From positions 1 through 24,617 of the forward strand of contig JAAEOP010000338.1 in the NCBI GenBank assembly GCA_024223125.1: a stretch of DNA of 24,617 nucleotides, in the 5' to 3' direction. The stretch's first letter is position 1. Each line of letters starts with the position of its first letter. The position numbers and the translations under genes are program-made. The stretch is from Chloroflexota bacterium. Its GTDB lineage: Bacteria; Chloroflexota; Anaerolineae; Promineifilales; Promineifilaceae. The notes below the pieces were generated by a model. That model was not told the origin of the DNA and made no database searches. It saw nothing but the letters and a program-made list of their open reading frames with translations. Positions 14,390-21,050 of the stretch are shown here, in pieces.

Positions 14390-15670
14390 ATGAAACGTTT
14401 GATACGATTGGTAACTGTTTTTTTGGCCTGGTTGGGATTATTGGCAAATAGTAAAATTCCCGACGGCCGTTTCCAGTTTTTATTAATGCCTTTCAAATTT
14501 ACGGCCGGGCCACTGTCCCCATTTTTAGCCCTGTTCAGTGGCCTTGGGGCGCTGGGGGGGCTGCGCCGGCATGATTGGCTGGCGACACTGGCCGGGGCGG
14601 CGGGATTGTTTTTTGCGGTACGGCATATCCAAAAAGTGACAGACCCGCACGATGAGTTTGAGCATGCTTTTGGGCCAGATTGGGCACAGCGTATACCGCA
14701 TCATATGCAGTGGAAGCTGTACTCAAAACGGTATGAGTTGCGGCCGTTGTCCTCACCCCCCGCCGACTTTGCCCAAGATTATGTGATTGGACGACATTAT
14801 GAAACGGGGAAACCTTTATTAGCCGACATCTGGCAGCCGGCCGCCGACAACCCCCGCACCGGCATCGGACTTGTTTATTTGCATGGCAGTGGTTGGCATT
14901 ATTTGGATAAGGATTTTAAGGAAAGCACACGGCCGTTGTTCCAACATTTGACCAATCAAGGACATCTGGTAGTGGATGTGGCTTATACATTGGCTCCTGA
15001 AGCCACGCTCATCCCCATGGTGGCCGACGTGAAACGAGCCATCGCCTGGATGAAGACGAATGCGGATCAGCTGCAAATTAACCCAGAGCGCATTGTGTTA
15101 ATGGGAGCTTCCGCCGGGGGGCATCTGGCTTTATTGGCGGCGTATACGCCATGCCATCCTATTTTGGACCCGGCCGATGTGGTGGGAGTGGACACGGCCG
15201 TGTATGGCGTCATCTCCAATTATGGTCTGAGCGATCTGGTAACCGGGCATGAAGGGATGGCCCGAATTCCTCAAACACCGCCGTTGCTGGCATCTTATTT
15301 GGAGAAACTGTATAAGCATGGGGGGATGATTCCAGAAAACGGCCGTTACGTTGAAGCGGCTGACATGATTCCCAACATCTTGGGCGGTCTGCCTGATGAA
15401 GAACCAGAAATGTACCAGCTTGCTTCCCCCATTACCCATGTGGGGACACATTGTCCAGCGACGCTGCTGCTCAACGGCACACACGATTTTGGGCTGGATG
15501 TGGAGCAGCATCGCCAGCTTCATGCCGCCCTGTACCGGCATAATGTTCCCTGTGTGCATGTAGAGTTTAACAGCGCTGATCATGCGTATGATATGGTGGC
15601 GCCGCGTTGGTCTCCGGCCGCGCAGGCAGCTTTGTATGATATTGAACGGTTCCTGGCGTTGTTAATCTAA
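14390..15670 (+). CDS. Membrane-anchored alpha/beta hydrolase (HSL/BD-FAE-like esterase)
   Basis: 426 residues from the ATG at 14390, chosen because GGAGG lies eight bases before it. The first 85 residues hold two or three hydrophobic segments (RLVTVFLAWLGLLAN, SPFLALFSGLGALGGL, LATLAGAAGLFFAV), an unusual membrane domain. The hydrolase domain follows: oxyanion loop HGSGWHY (about 165-171), nucleophile elbow GASAGG with Ser241, acid in 'NGTHDFGLD' (about 366-370), and His398 in SADHAYD. This is the full triad of the hormone-sensitive-lipase/feruloyl-esterase-like group, so an esterase or lipase acting at the membrane is likely. The substrate is unknown. It is not obviously part of an operon; a small membrane gene follows after 100 bases. 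Confidence 0.85.
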   Translation: MKRLIRLVTVFLAWLGLLANSKIPDGRFQFLLMPFKFTAGPLSPFLALFSGLGALGGLRRHDWLATLAGAAGLFFAVRHIQKVTDPHDEFEHAFGPDWAQRIPHHMQWKLYSKRYELRPLSSPPADFAQDYVIGRHYETGKPLLADIWQPAADNPRTGIGLVYLHGSGWHYLDKDFKESTRPLFQHLTNQGHLVVDVAYTLAPEATLIPMVADVKRAIAWMKTNADQLQINPERIVLMGASAGGHLALLAAYTPCHPILDPADVVGVDTAVYGVISNYGLSDLVTGHEGMARIPQTPPLLASYLEKLYKHGGMIPENGRYVEAADMIPNILGGLPDEEPEMYQLASPITHVGTHCPATLLLNGTHDFGLDVEQHRQLHAALYRHNVPCVHVEFNSADHAYDMVAPRWSPAAQAALYDIERFLALLI

Positions 15671-15771
15671 CAGGTGGGGGAAGCGCCGGTAATAAGTGGG
15701 TAATTGCTTTAATTTAATCTTGTTTCAGCCAGTAACAGTGTCAAGCCGAGTATAGTGTCTCTCGAAACATT

Positions 15772-16095
15772 ATGCAGTCTTTAGATGCCTTCATTGAAAT
15801 CTTTATTTATATCGGCCAGGGGTTCATTGTCGTTTGTGGTCCCTTGGGACTTTTACTATTAGCGGGATGGGGTTTTTATAAAGTCCTACGCCGGAATCTG
15901 TCTTGTTTGGATAAGATTGGCTGGGTGATTATGTTTTTTGTGATACTTATTCCTTTTGCGGCCGTCGGCGCTTTTTGTGGTGAACTTGCTAATATCCTTT
16001 TTAAAATTCCAGTCAAACATTCTGTAGCCTGGGTTGGATTTTTTGTTGGTGGGTATTTAGGTTTGAGGACTTGGGACTGGCTGGTTTCTTCATGA
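15772..16095 (+). CDS. Small membrane protein of unknown function
   Basis: A 107-residue protein with three hydrophobic helices: 'FIYIGQGFIVVCGPLGLLLL', 'IGWVIMFFVILIPFAAVGAF' and 'WVGFFVGGYLGLRTWDWLV'. I do not recognise a family. There is no ribosome-binding site before the ATG. A TATAGT word at 15751-15756 would place transcription start about 8-9 bases upstream of the ATG, so a nearly leaderless message is possible, but no -35 match is seen. Its stop converges on the LiaF-like gene 63 bases away. An accidental open frame cannot be excluded, though the membrane pattern argues for a real gene. Confidence 0.5.
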   Translation: MQSLDAFIEIFIYIGQGFIVVCGPLGLLLLAGWGFYKVLRRNLSCLDKIGWVIMFFVILIPFAAVGAFCGELANILFKIPVKHSVAWVGFFVGGYLGLRTWDWLVSS

Positions 16096-16158
16096 CATGA
16101 GGTGGTTCTTAAAGGCACGGCCGTTTCCCCTCGTCTGCCCACTCCTCATCACCCCATC

Positions 16159-16578
16159 CTACTTACCAAACACACCGGTCAACAACGCCCCCAGACCAAA
16201 GATAATCAGGAAAACAGGCCAGACCATGCCCCAGCCAAAACCGAACAGGAATGTACCGGCTACCAGAATCAGGATCAATCCCCATACAAAATCATTGCGT
16301 ACACGGTCAGAAAAACGGCCGTCGCGCTGATAATATTTGGCCCCATTCACCAACTTCACCACACCCGGAATCAAGATGAACAATATCCACCAGTTAAAAG
16401 ACAGGTGGGTAATATTGATGAACAGAAAAGCTGCCCCAATCCCAATCAAAACAAGACCGCCTGTCCAATTATTACCGCAATCTTCTTCCTCATGGGATTC
16501 CGCAGGGGCAAAATCATCTTCACTGAATATCATTTTCTCTTTTTCAGACTCTTTTAGGGTGTCAATATCTTCACTCAT
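16159..16578 (-). CDS. LiaI/LiaF-like or DUF5668-like small membrane protein
   Basis: 139 residues from the ATG at 16578 (GGAGG six bases upstream; an adjacent ATG at 16581 is also possible). An acidic cytoplasmic N-terminus (SEDIDTLKESEKEKMIFSED) precedes four hydrophobic helices in two pairs, with the pattern 'GGLVLIGIGAAFLFINI', WWILFILIPGVV, 'FVWGLILILVAGTFLFGF' and 'WPVFLIIFGLGALL'. Paired W-P and gly-rich helices like these are typical of the LiaF transmembrane-region family, small proteins linked to envelope stress or of unknown role. No two-component genes are nearby, so only the fold-level name is given. Confidence 0.65.
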   Translation of the reverse strand: MSEDIDTLKESEKEKMIFSEDDFAPAESHEEEDCGNNWTGGLVLIGIGAAFLFINITHLSFNWWILFILIPGVVKLVNGAKYYQRDGRFSDRVRNDFVWGLILILVAGTFLFGFGWGMVWPVFLIIFGLGALLTGVFGK

Positions 16579-16638
16579 CATCTGCCTCCAATAACTAATA
16601 TAGCCATTGCCAATACTCAAATTACGCAGACAGAACTA

Positions 16639-17064
16639 CTAAAGTTGCGCTTGATTTTGGATTGCTGCCAGCCAGCGGCGATGTTCCACCAACATACAGG
16701 CATCTTGCACCACATCTAACCCGGCCGTCCGTGCTTTTTTCGCGGCCGTTTCATGGGAAATTCCTAACTGCATCCACACCGCTTTGGCCCCCACTTCAAT
16801 GGCCTGGTCTACAAAGGGGGGCACATTTTCGCTCCGTTGGAAGAGGAGGACCAGGTGAATGGGGTGGGGCACGGCCGATAAATTCGCATAAGCCGTTTCC
16901 CCCAGACCAGACTCAATGTGGGGGTTTACCGGGATAATACGATAGCCTTGTTCTTGCAAATAGGCGGGCACATAATACCCGGCTCGATAGCTGCGAGAGG
17001 AAAAGCCCACCACAGCAATTGTTTCTACTTCAGTCATGATTTTTTCTTGAACGTTGTTTTTCAT
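16639..17064 (-). CDS. CoA-binding domain protein (YccU-like)
   Basis: A 141-residue single-domain Rossmann protein, normal for the CoA_binding_2 group. The typical order is visible: VETIAVVGFSSRSYRAGYYV (nucleotide-binding loop), LQEQGYRIIPVNPHIESGLG, HLVLLFQRSENVPPFV, 'GAKAVWMQLGISHETAAKKA' and 'DVVQDACMLVEHRRW'. The C-terminal Cys-Met-x-x-Glu-His element is the family hallmark. The ligand is CoA or an acyl-CoA; a precise role is not known. The start at 17064 has a weak GGAAAG; an internal ATG at 17037 would remove only nine residues. It may be transcribed alone; a hairpin repeat and the hsdR remnant lie upstream. Confidence 0.85.
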   Translation of the reverse strand: MKNNVQEKIMTEVETIAVVGFSSRSYRAGYYVPAYLQEQGYRIIPVNPHIESGLGETAYANLSAVPHPIHLVLLFQRSENVPPFVDQAIEVGAKAVWMQLGISHETAAKKARTAGLDVVQDACMLVEHRRWLAAIQNQAQL

Positions 17065-17076
17065 ATCTTTCCATCC

Positions 17077-17109
17077 AAGTGCGACGCACCTTGAAGGTGC
17101 GTTGCACTT
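17077..17109. repeat. Hairpin repeat flanking the hsdR remnant, copy 1
   Basis: AAGTGCGACGCACC (17077-17090), loop TTGAA, then GGTGCGTTGCACTT (17096-17109): a 14-bp stem with one mismatch. The arm is also a palindrome on its own (GTGCG-A-CGCAC). The same word builds the hairpin at 17761-17791 on the other side of the hsdR remnant, 10 bases from this one's end. Confidence 0.85.
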
Positions 17110-17118
17110 TCCGTTCCG

Positions 17119-17737
17119 CTAACTGTATAGCCATTGGGTAACAGTTTGTACGGCTTTGAATAATTGGTTTGGGCCGCCAAACGCGGCCGCGATTTCTTGC
17201 GGTGTGCCAAATTGGAAGAAGGGCTGCACCCGCAATAATTTTTGCGCCTGACTGCGATTGGCGGCCTGATCTAATGTTTCGATGCCTTCGTCGGCGTATT
17301 TGTCCAACAGCGCCGTCAGCGCTTGCCGCGCCGTGCCGCTGTATTGTGCCACCAAAGCTTGCTTCACTTTGGTGGCTCGTTCCTGGCGCGTCAGCATGGG
17401 CAAATCAAAAGCCACAGATGAGGTCAAACGGGTCATACCCGGGCCCGATAGCGAAGGGTACGTCTAACACATCGGCGTAGCGCAGCGCTTGCTGCATTCC
17501 GCTGCCGACGCTGTGTTTATTGTCTTTGGCTTCGACGATGGCCAGGGGGATATTTTTGTAGATGAGCAAATAGTCGGCGTAGGCGCGTTCACCCCGTTTG
17601 GCTTTGCCGTTTTTCTGGATGTGGAAACGGTCGTCGGTGAAGTAATATTCTTCGCAGATTTGCAAGCCTTGCCAACCGGCCACCTGAATAGCCGGGGTAA
17701 TGCGAATTTCCTGCTCAGTCAGGTCTTTTTTATTCAT
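17119..17737 (-). pseudogene. hsdR: Wrecked type I restriction endonuclease subunit R (hsdR remnant)
   Basis: Only the two ends of an HsdR survive. The N-terminal piece (ATG 17737 to about 17451) is the nuclease domain start, MNKKDLTEQEIRITPAIQ through 'NIPLAIVEAKDNKHSVGSGM' (the ExK of the PD-(D/E)xK site) to LDVPFA. It then jumps directly to the C-terminal tail: PFDLIC, VAFDLPMLTRQERATKVKQ, ALLDKYADEGIE, 'LRVQPFFQFGTPQEIAAAFG'. The whole helicase motor, several hundred residues in intact family members, is missing. A second lesion near 17415 shifts the frame between DLIC and VAFD (N-part stop at 17405; the tail continues in another frame). No hsdM or hsdS is present and no ribosome-binding site precedes the ATG. 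Hairpins of one family lie on both sides. Confidence 0.85.
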
Positions 17738-17760
17738 GATGTGTTGGAGGTTAATGATTA

Positions 17761-17791
17761 GGTGCGACGCACTTTGAAAGTGCGTCGCACC
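17761..17791. repeat. Hairpin repeat flanking the hsdR remnant, copy 2
   Basis: GGTGCGACGCACTT (17761-17774), TGA, then its exact complement (17778-17791). The arm shares GTGCGACGCAC with the hairpin at 17077-17109 and is itself a palindrome. It lies 10 bases beyond the stop of the E1 gene (17802) on the minus strand, so besides being a repeat it can serve as that gene's terminator, though no U-tract follows. Confidence 0.85.
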
Positions 17792-17801
17792 TGGTAGGCC
17801 A

Positions 17802-19862
17802 TCAAAACCCAATCACCTCTTCCATTTTCTGGCGGATGGTGGGAACGGTGGGCACAACCCCATCCATGAGCCGAGTACTGAAAGGGACGGGGCAGATGGG
17901 GGCCGTAACCCGCTCAATGGGGGCGTCTAAATCCAAGAAACATTGAGAGACAATTGCGGCCGCAATCTCAGCCCCAAAACCGCCGAAGCCAATGTCTTCA
18001 TGCACAATGACACATTTGCTTGTTTTGCGGACGGAGTTGAACACGGCCGTTTCATCCCACGGCGCTAACGTTCGCAAATCAACAATCTCAATATTGGCGT
18101 TTATTTCTTGCGCCGCCAGTTCGCACCGTTCCACCATTGCCCCCCAGGTTACAACCGTCAAATCATCCCCTTGCGTGGTGAATCTGGCTTTGCCAAAAGG
18201 AATCATGTAATCGTCGCCGGGATACGGCCGTCGCGCCCAAGCCGCATCTAACATAGCCCGATGTTCAAAAAAGATGACCGGGTCATTGCCGCGCATGGCT
18301 GTCCGCAGCAAGCCAACCGTATCTTCGGCGTTGGATGGGGCGGCAAAGAGTAGGCCAGGCTGGTGGGCAAAGGTTACTTCACTGGTGACGCTGTGCCAGG
18401 GGTCGCCAATTTTGCGGAAGCCGCCGGGAATACGAATGACGACGGGAGCGGCAAAACGGCCGTTTGTCCGCCAGCGTACCGTGCCTGAATTATTGATTTG
18501 TTCGGTGGCCGGGTCGGCATATTTACGGAACTGGATTTCAGGCACGGGAACGAGACCGGCGTAAGCCATGCCTACAGACCGCCCGATGATTCCTTCTTCG
18601 TTGAGGCTGGTATCGAAGACACGGCCGTCGCCATATTTTGTCTGCAAACCTAATGTGGCCGCGTGGACACCTCCCTTAAAACCCACATCCTCGCCAAAAA
18701 CCAGCAGGCGCGGGTTCAGAGCCAGTTCCACATCCAACGTTCGCCGGATGGCTTCAATCATATTGATGCGGCGCGGGTCGGGCGGTTGAGGCAGATCGCT
18801 ACCGCGGGGTAGCTCAATCCCTTCGGCTGCCAGACCGCCTACTTGCTGTAGTTTGTGGGGAGTGGACAGCATATAATTGGTTACTGTTTCCACCGGTTCA
18901 TATGGTTGGGCGACGGCCGCGTCACAAGCCTGGTTCACATCCCGTTGGGCGTCGTTAAGAAGCTGTTCCCACCCCTTTTCATCCAGCAGCCCTGGAACTA
19001 GATAATCGTGTAAAGCAGGGATGGGATCCTGGTTCCATTCGGCTGCTTTTTCTTCATCCGTTTTATACGCCTGGTTGTCCATACTAGAATGGCCGGACAG
19101 CCGGGGTACGGTCAGCCGCAGCAAGCCAGGGCCACTGCCGGAACGTACATGACGCACGGCCGTGTGAACCAGATTAGCCGTTTCGGCCGGATTTGTGCCG
19201 CTGCCATCCCAAACCGCCAAATTCTTAAAAGAAGCCAGATTAGCGGCGATATTGCTGCCGGGGGTTTGGGCCGGCCCCTTTACAGAAATAGCGTAACCAT
19301 TGTCTTCAATCACAAATAACAGGGGTAGTTCTAGCGTGGTAGCGATGGTTAGAGCCGACCAGAAGCCGTTTGACGCCACTGTCCCATCACCGCCAAAAGC
19401 GACACAAATGCTGTCGTCCACATTAGGTGTGTTGAGGAGGGTTTTGTGGGTGAGGATGGCCTGGGCATACCCGGCCGTGGGAGTGTATTGCGACCCCACA
19501 TCACCGGACATGGGCAGGATGAGCGCTCGTTTGCGCCGGGGCATGTTGAAAACTACGCCCGCATCTCGTCCGCCGTTGATGCTGCCACTGCGGGCCATGT
19601 CGGAGGCGAACGCTTCGGTAAGGGTCAGGCCGCTGCCTAACATAAACGGCCGTGAACGATAATAAACATTGGCCGCGTCAAACGGCCGATCTAAAAGCTG
19701 GCTCAATAACAGTTGACCCAACTCATGTCCACGTGCTGAAAACTGGTATGTAACCAGCCCTCGCGAGACTAATTCATTTTCTTCCATTTCATCTATTAAA
19801 CGGGAGGCTAACGCCAGACGGGCGACTTCATGCCAATCAAATGCAGGATGTAAACTTGTCAA
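17802..19862 (-). CDS. Fused alpha-beta E1 component of a 2-oxoacid dehydrogenase complex
   Basis: A 686-residue protein joining both E1 subunits. Residues 1-about 350 are the alpha part: thiamine-diphosphate/Mg motif GDG(158-160)TVASNGFW to IEDNGYAIS with N188, and the GHSSMDN phosphorylation-loop-like segment near 258-263. Residues from about 364 are the beta part: INMIEAIRRTLDVEL, catalytic Glu in FGEDVG (391), 'RIPGGFRKIGDPWHS' and a C-terminal transketolase domain (VVTWGAMVERC to PICPVPFSTRLMDG). It would decarboxylate a 2-oxoacid (branched-chain or pyruvate/acetoin type) for transfer to a lipoyl E2. No E2 or E3 gene is in the window. The start is TTG at 19862 with GGAG eight bases upstream; no ATG fits better. 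Confidence 0.9.
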   Translation of the reverse strand: MTSLHPAFDWHEVARLALASRLIDEMEENELVSRGLVTYQFSARGHELGQLLLSQLLDRPFDAANVYYRSRPFMLGSGLTLTEAFASDMARSGSINGGRDAGVVFNMPRRKRALILPMSGDVGSQYTPTAGYAQAILTHKTLLNTPNVDDSICVAFGGDGTVASNGFWSALTIATTLELPLLFVIEDNGYAISVKGPAQTPGSNIAANLASFKNLAVWDGSGTNPAETANLVHTAVRHVRSGSGPGLLRLTVPRLSGHSSMDNQAYKTDEEKAAEWNQDPIPALHDYLVPGLLDEKGWEQLLNDAQRDVNQACDAAVAQPYEPVETVTNYMLSTPHKLQQVGGLAAEGIELPRGSDLPQPPDPRRINMIEAIRRTLDVELALNPRLLVFGEDVGFKGGVHAATLGLQTKYGDGRVFDTSLNEEGIIGRSVGMAYAGLVPVPEIQFRKYADPATEQINNSGTVRWRTNGRFAAPVVIRIPGGFRKIGDPWHSVTSEVTFAHQPGLLFAAPSNAEDTVGLLRTAMRGNDPVIFFEHRAMLDAAWARRPYPGDDYMIPFGKARFTTQGDDLTVVTWGAMVERCELAAQEINANIEIVDLRTLAPWDETAVFNSVRKTSKCVIVHEDIGFGGFGAEIAAAIVSQCFLDLDAPIERVTAPICPVPFSTRLMDGVVPTVPTIRQKMEEVIGF

Positions 19863-19896
19863 AATACACTCTCCAGGGGGGATTTATTTACCGCTA

Positions 19897-19905
19897 ATTG
19901 TATCA
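19897..19905 (-). promoter_or_regulatory. Extended -10 promoter for the fused E1 gene
   Basis: The minus strand reads TGATACAAT: an extended -10 (TG, one base, then TACAAT with five of six matches at 19897-19902). There is no good -35, as expected for this promoter type. Start would be near 19890, leaving a leader of about 28 bases with the GGAG site before the TTG codon at 19862. Confidence 0.5.
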
Positions 19906-19991
19906 CTCTCTGCAACGGCCGCCATGTAAGTGTCAGCTTTTCAGCCAACGTTTGTTTTCGGAAACGGCCGTGAAGATGATTCTTAACGAAC

Positions 19992-20020
19992 GTGACACAA
20001 TCGGCCAAATTTTGTACACT
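19992..20020 (+). promoter_or_regulatory. Promoter giving a probably leaderless mRNA for the J-domain gene
   Basis: GTGACA (19992-19997), a 17-base spacer, and TACACT (20015-20020). The ATG at 20028 follows seven bases after the -10, the place where transcription itself should start. There is no ribosome-binding site before that ATG. The -10 word is identical to that of the ROK operon promoter at 9040-9045. Confidence 0.6.
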
Positions 20021-20027
20021 CTCGGTC

Positions 20028-20846
20028 ATGTCCTGGCAAACGGAAACGCCCCACGAACAAATCGACCGCCTGCGAGCGGAATTGAAGCGATTACAAAAGG
20101 AATTGGCAAAAAAGGAAACGGAATTGTCTGAACTTTATGGCAGTTTGCAGGCATTTGAAGCTGAGTATGATGAGCGAGTTGGTCATCTATTGGAGGAATA
20201 TGCTTTGCTAGAGGCGGAAGTGGAGGCATATATGTCCCGTATTCGTCAGATTCGGGATGAACAGACTTTTGGTGAAGGGTATCAGGGCGTTCAAGACCAG
20301 TATGACGCTAAATGGAATGCACCTCACCAGGAAAAACCACAGGTTAAAAACTTACAACCGAAACCGGTAACGGCCGCTCGTCTGAAAAAAGTATACCGTC
20401 AATTAGCTCGTAAATATCACCCTGATCTGGCTAAGGATGAGGCTGATCGGGAAAGGCGTACAGCGATGATGACGGCCGTGAATGATGCCTACAAAGCGGG
20501 CAGTCTGACTGAATTAGAAGCGTTGGCGCTGGATGAGCCGCAGGTAGAAGTACAGACTGTCATTCGACCAGACAAACCTCGCGTTACCCCCCGACCGCAA
20601 ACGGAGACAGAGATGATTCGGGTGTTGGAAGAAGAGATTGAACATACCCGGCGTCTGATTTTTGGGATGCGGGATGATTTGCAAAATTTCCACCACCGCC
20701 CTTTGGTAGAGCTGGCGTTGGATGTACGGTTTGCTAAACGGGACGGCCGTGACGTTTTAGCCGAACTATCCACCGAATTAGAACGCAAAATTGCTCGCAA
20801 ACAAGTAGAACTAGATATGATCAAATCCCAGTTCAGCCAGCTATAA
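20028..20846 (+). CDS. J-domain protein with flanking coiled coils
   Basis: 272 residues from the ATG at 20028. An N-terminal coiled coil (about 8-80: IDRLRAELKRLQKELAKKE and following heptads), then a compact J domain 'ARLKKVYRQLARKYHPDLAK' with HPD at 131-133 and 'AMMTAVNDAYKAGSLTELEA', then a Pro-rich spacer and a C-terminal coiled coil (about 194-272). It lacks the Gly/Phe region, zinc fingers and substrate domain of DnaJ, so it is a class-C-like co-chaperone that would bring an Hsp70 (DnaK) to a partner held by the coiled coils; that partner is unknown. The GTG at 19992 is an alternative start, but it overlaps the -35 of the promoter. It is transcribed divergently from the E1 gene. Confidence 0.8.
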   Translation: MSWQTETPHEQIDRLRAELKRLQKELAKKETELSELYGSLQAFEAEYDERVGHLLEEYALLEAEVEAYMSRIRQIRDEQTFGEGYQGVQDQYDAKWNAPHQEKPQVKNLQPKPVTAARLKKVYRQLARKYHPDLAKDEADRERRTAMMTAVNDAYKAGSLTELEALALDEPQVEVQTVIRPDKPRVTPRPQTETEMIRVLEEEIEHTRRLIFGMRDDLQNFHHRPLVELALDVRFAKRDGRDVLAELSTELERKIARKQVELDMIKSQFSQL

Positions 20847-20873
20847 TCCTCCTGATTCCGTCTGCTATAGGTG

Positions 20874-20991
20874 TTAAGAAAAACAGCATGGTTCATTTTT
20901 AACAAAATGATCTTTACAATTTGATGTAGATTGGAAATCCACGTCTGATACACAAAGTGCGTTAAAAACGCACTTAGCCGTGTTTTCTTAA
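20874..20991. repeat. 118-bp element with terminal inverted repeats
   Basis: TTAAGAAAAACA at 20874-20885 is mirrored by TGTTTTCTTAA at 20981-20991, and the similarity extends a few bases inward with gaps. Inside, AAGTGCGTT-AAA-AACGCACTT (20955-20975) is a perfect 9-bp stem that also resembles the GTGCG/CGCAC arms near the hsdR remnant. No open frame is present. It fills the gap between the convergent J-domain and lgt genes and might terminate either. It is best described as a MITE-like element. Confidence 0.6.
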
Positions 20992-21050
20992 TAGTTTGAG
21001 GCAAAGCTTAAGCTACGGCCGATACCTATACTGAACTACAACCGAGTCAA

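Noticed and set aside
15131..15583. 150-residue open frame on the minus strand
   Set aside because: Antisense to the alpha/beta hydrolase, whose catalytic triad proves the plus-strand reading.
13456..15670. A complete Pycsar or other defence operon formed by the PycTM-like gene and its neighbours
   Set aside because: The neighbour is a divergent esterase without cyclase motifs, separated by 358 bases; no cyclase, nuclease or sensor gene adjoins it.
17119..17737. Two separate small genes instead of one hsdR remnant
   Set aside because: The two frames match opposite ends of one protein family in the right order, overlap by 32 bases, and together lack only the middle part and a few bases.
20489..21004. 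171-residue open frame on the minus strand
   Set aside because: It lies mostly antisense to the J-domain gene; its sequence is a Ser/Arg-rich shadow without recognisable domains and runs into a repeat element.
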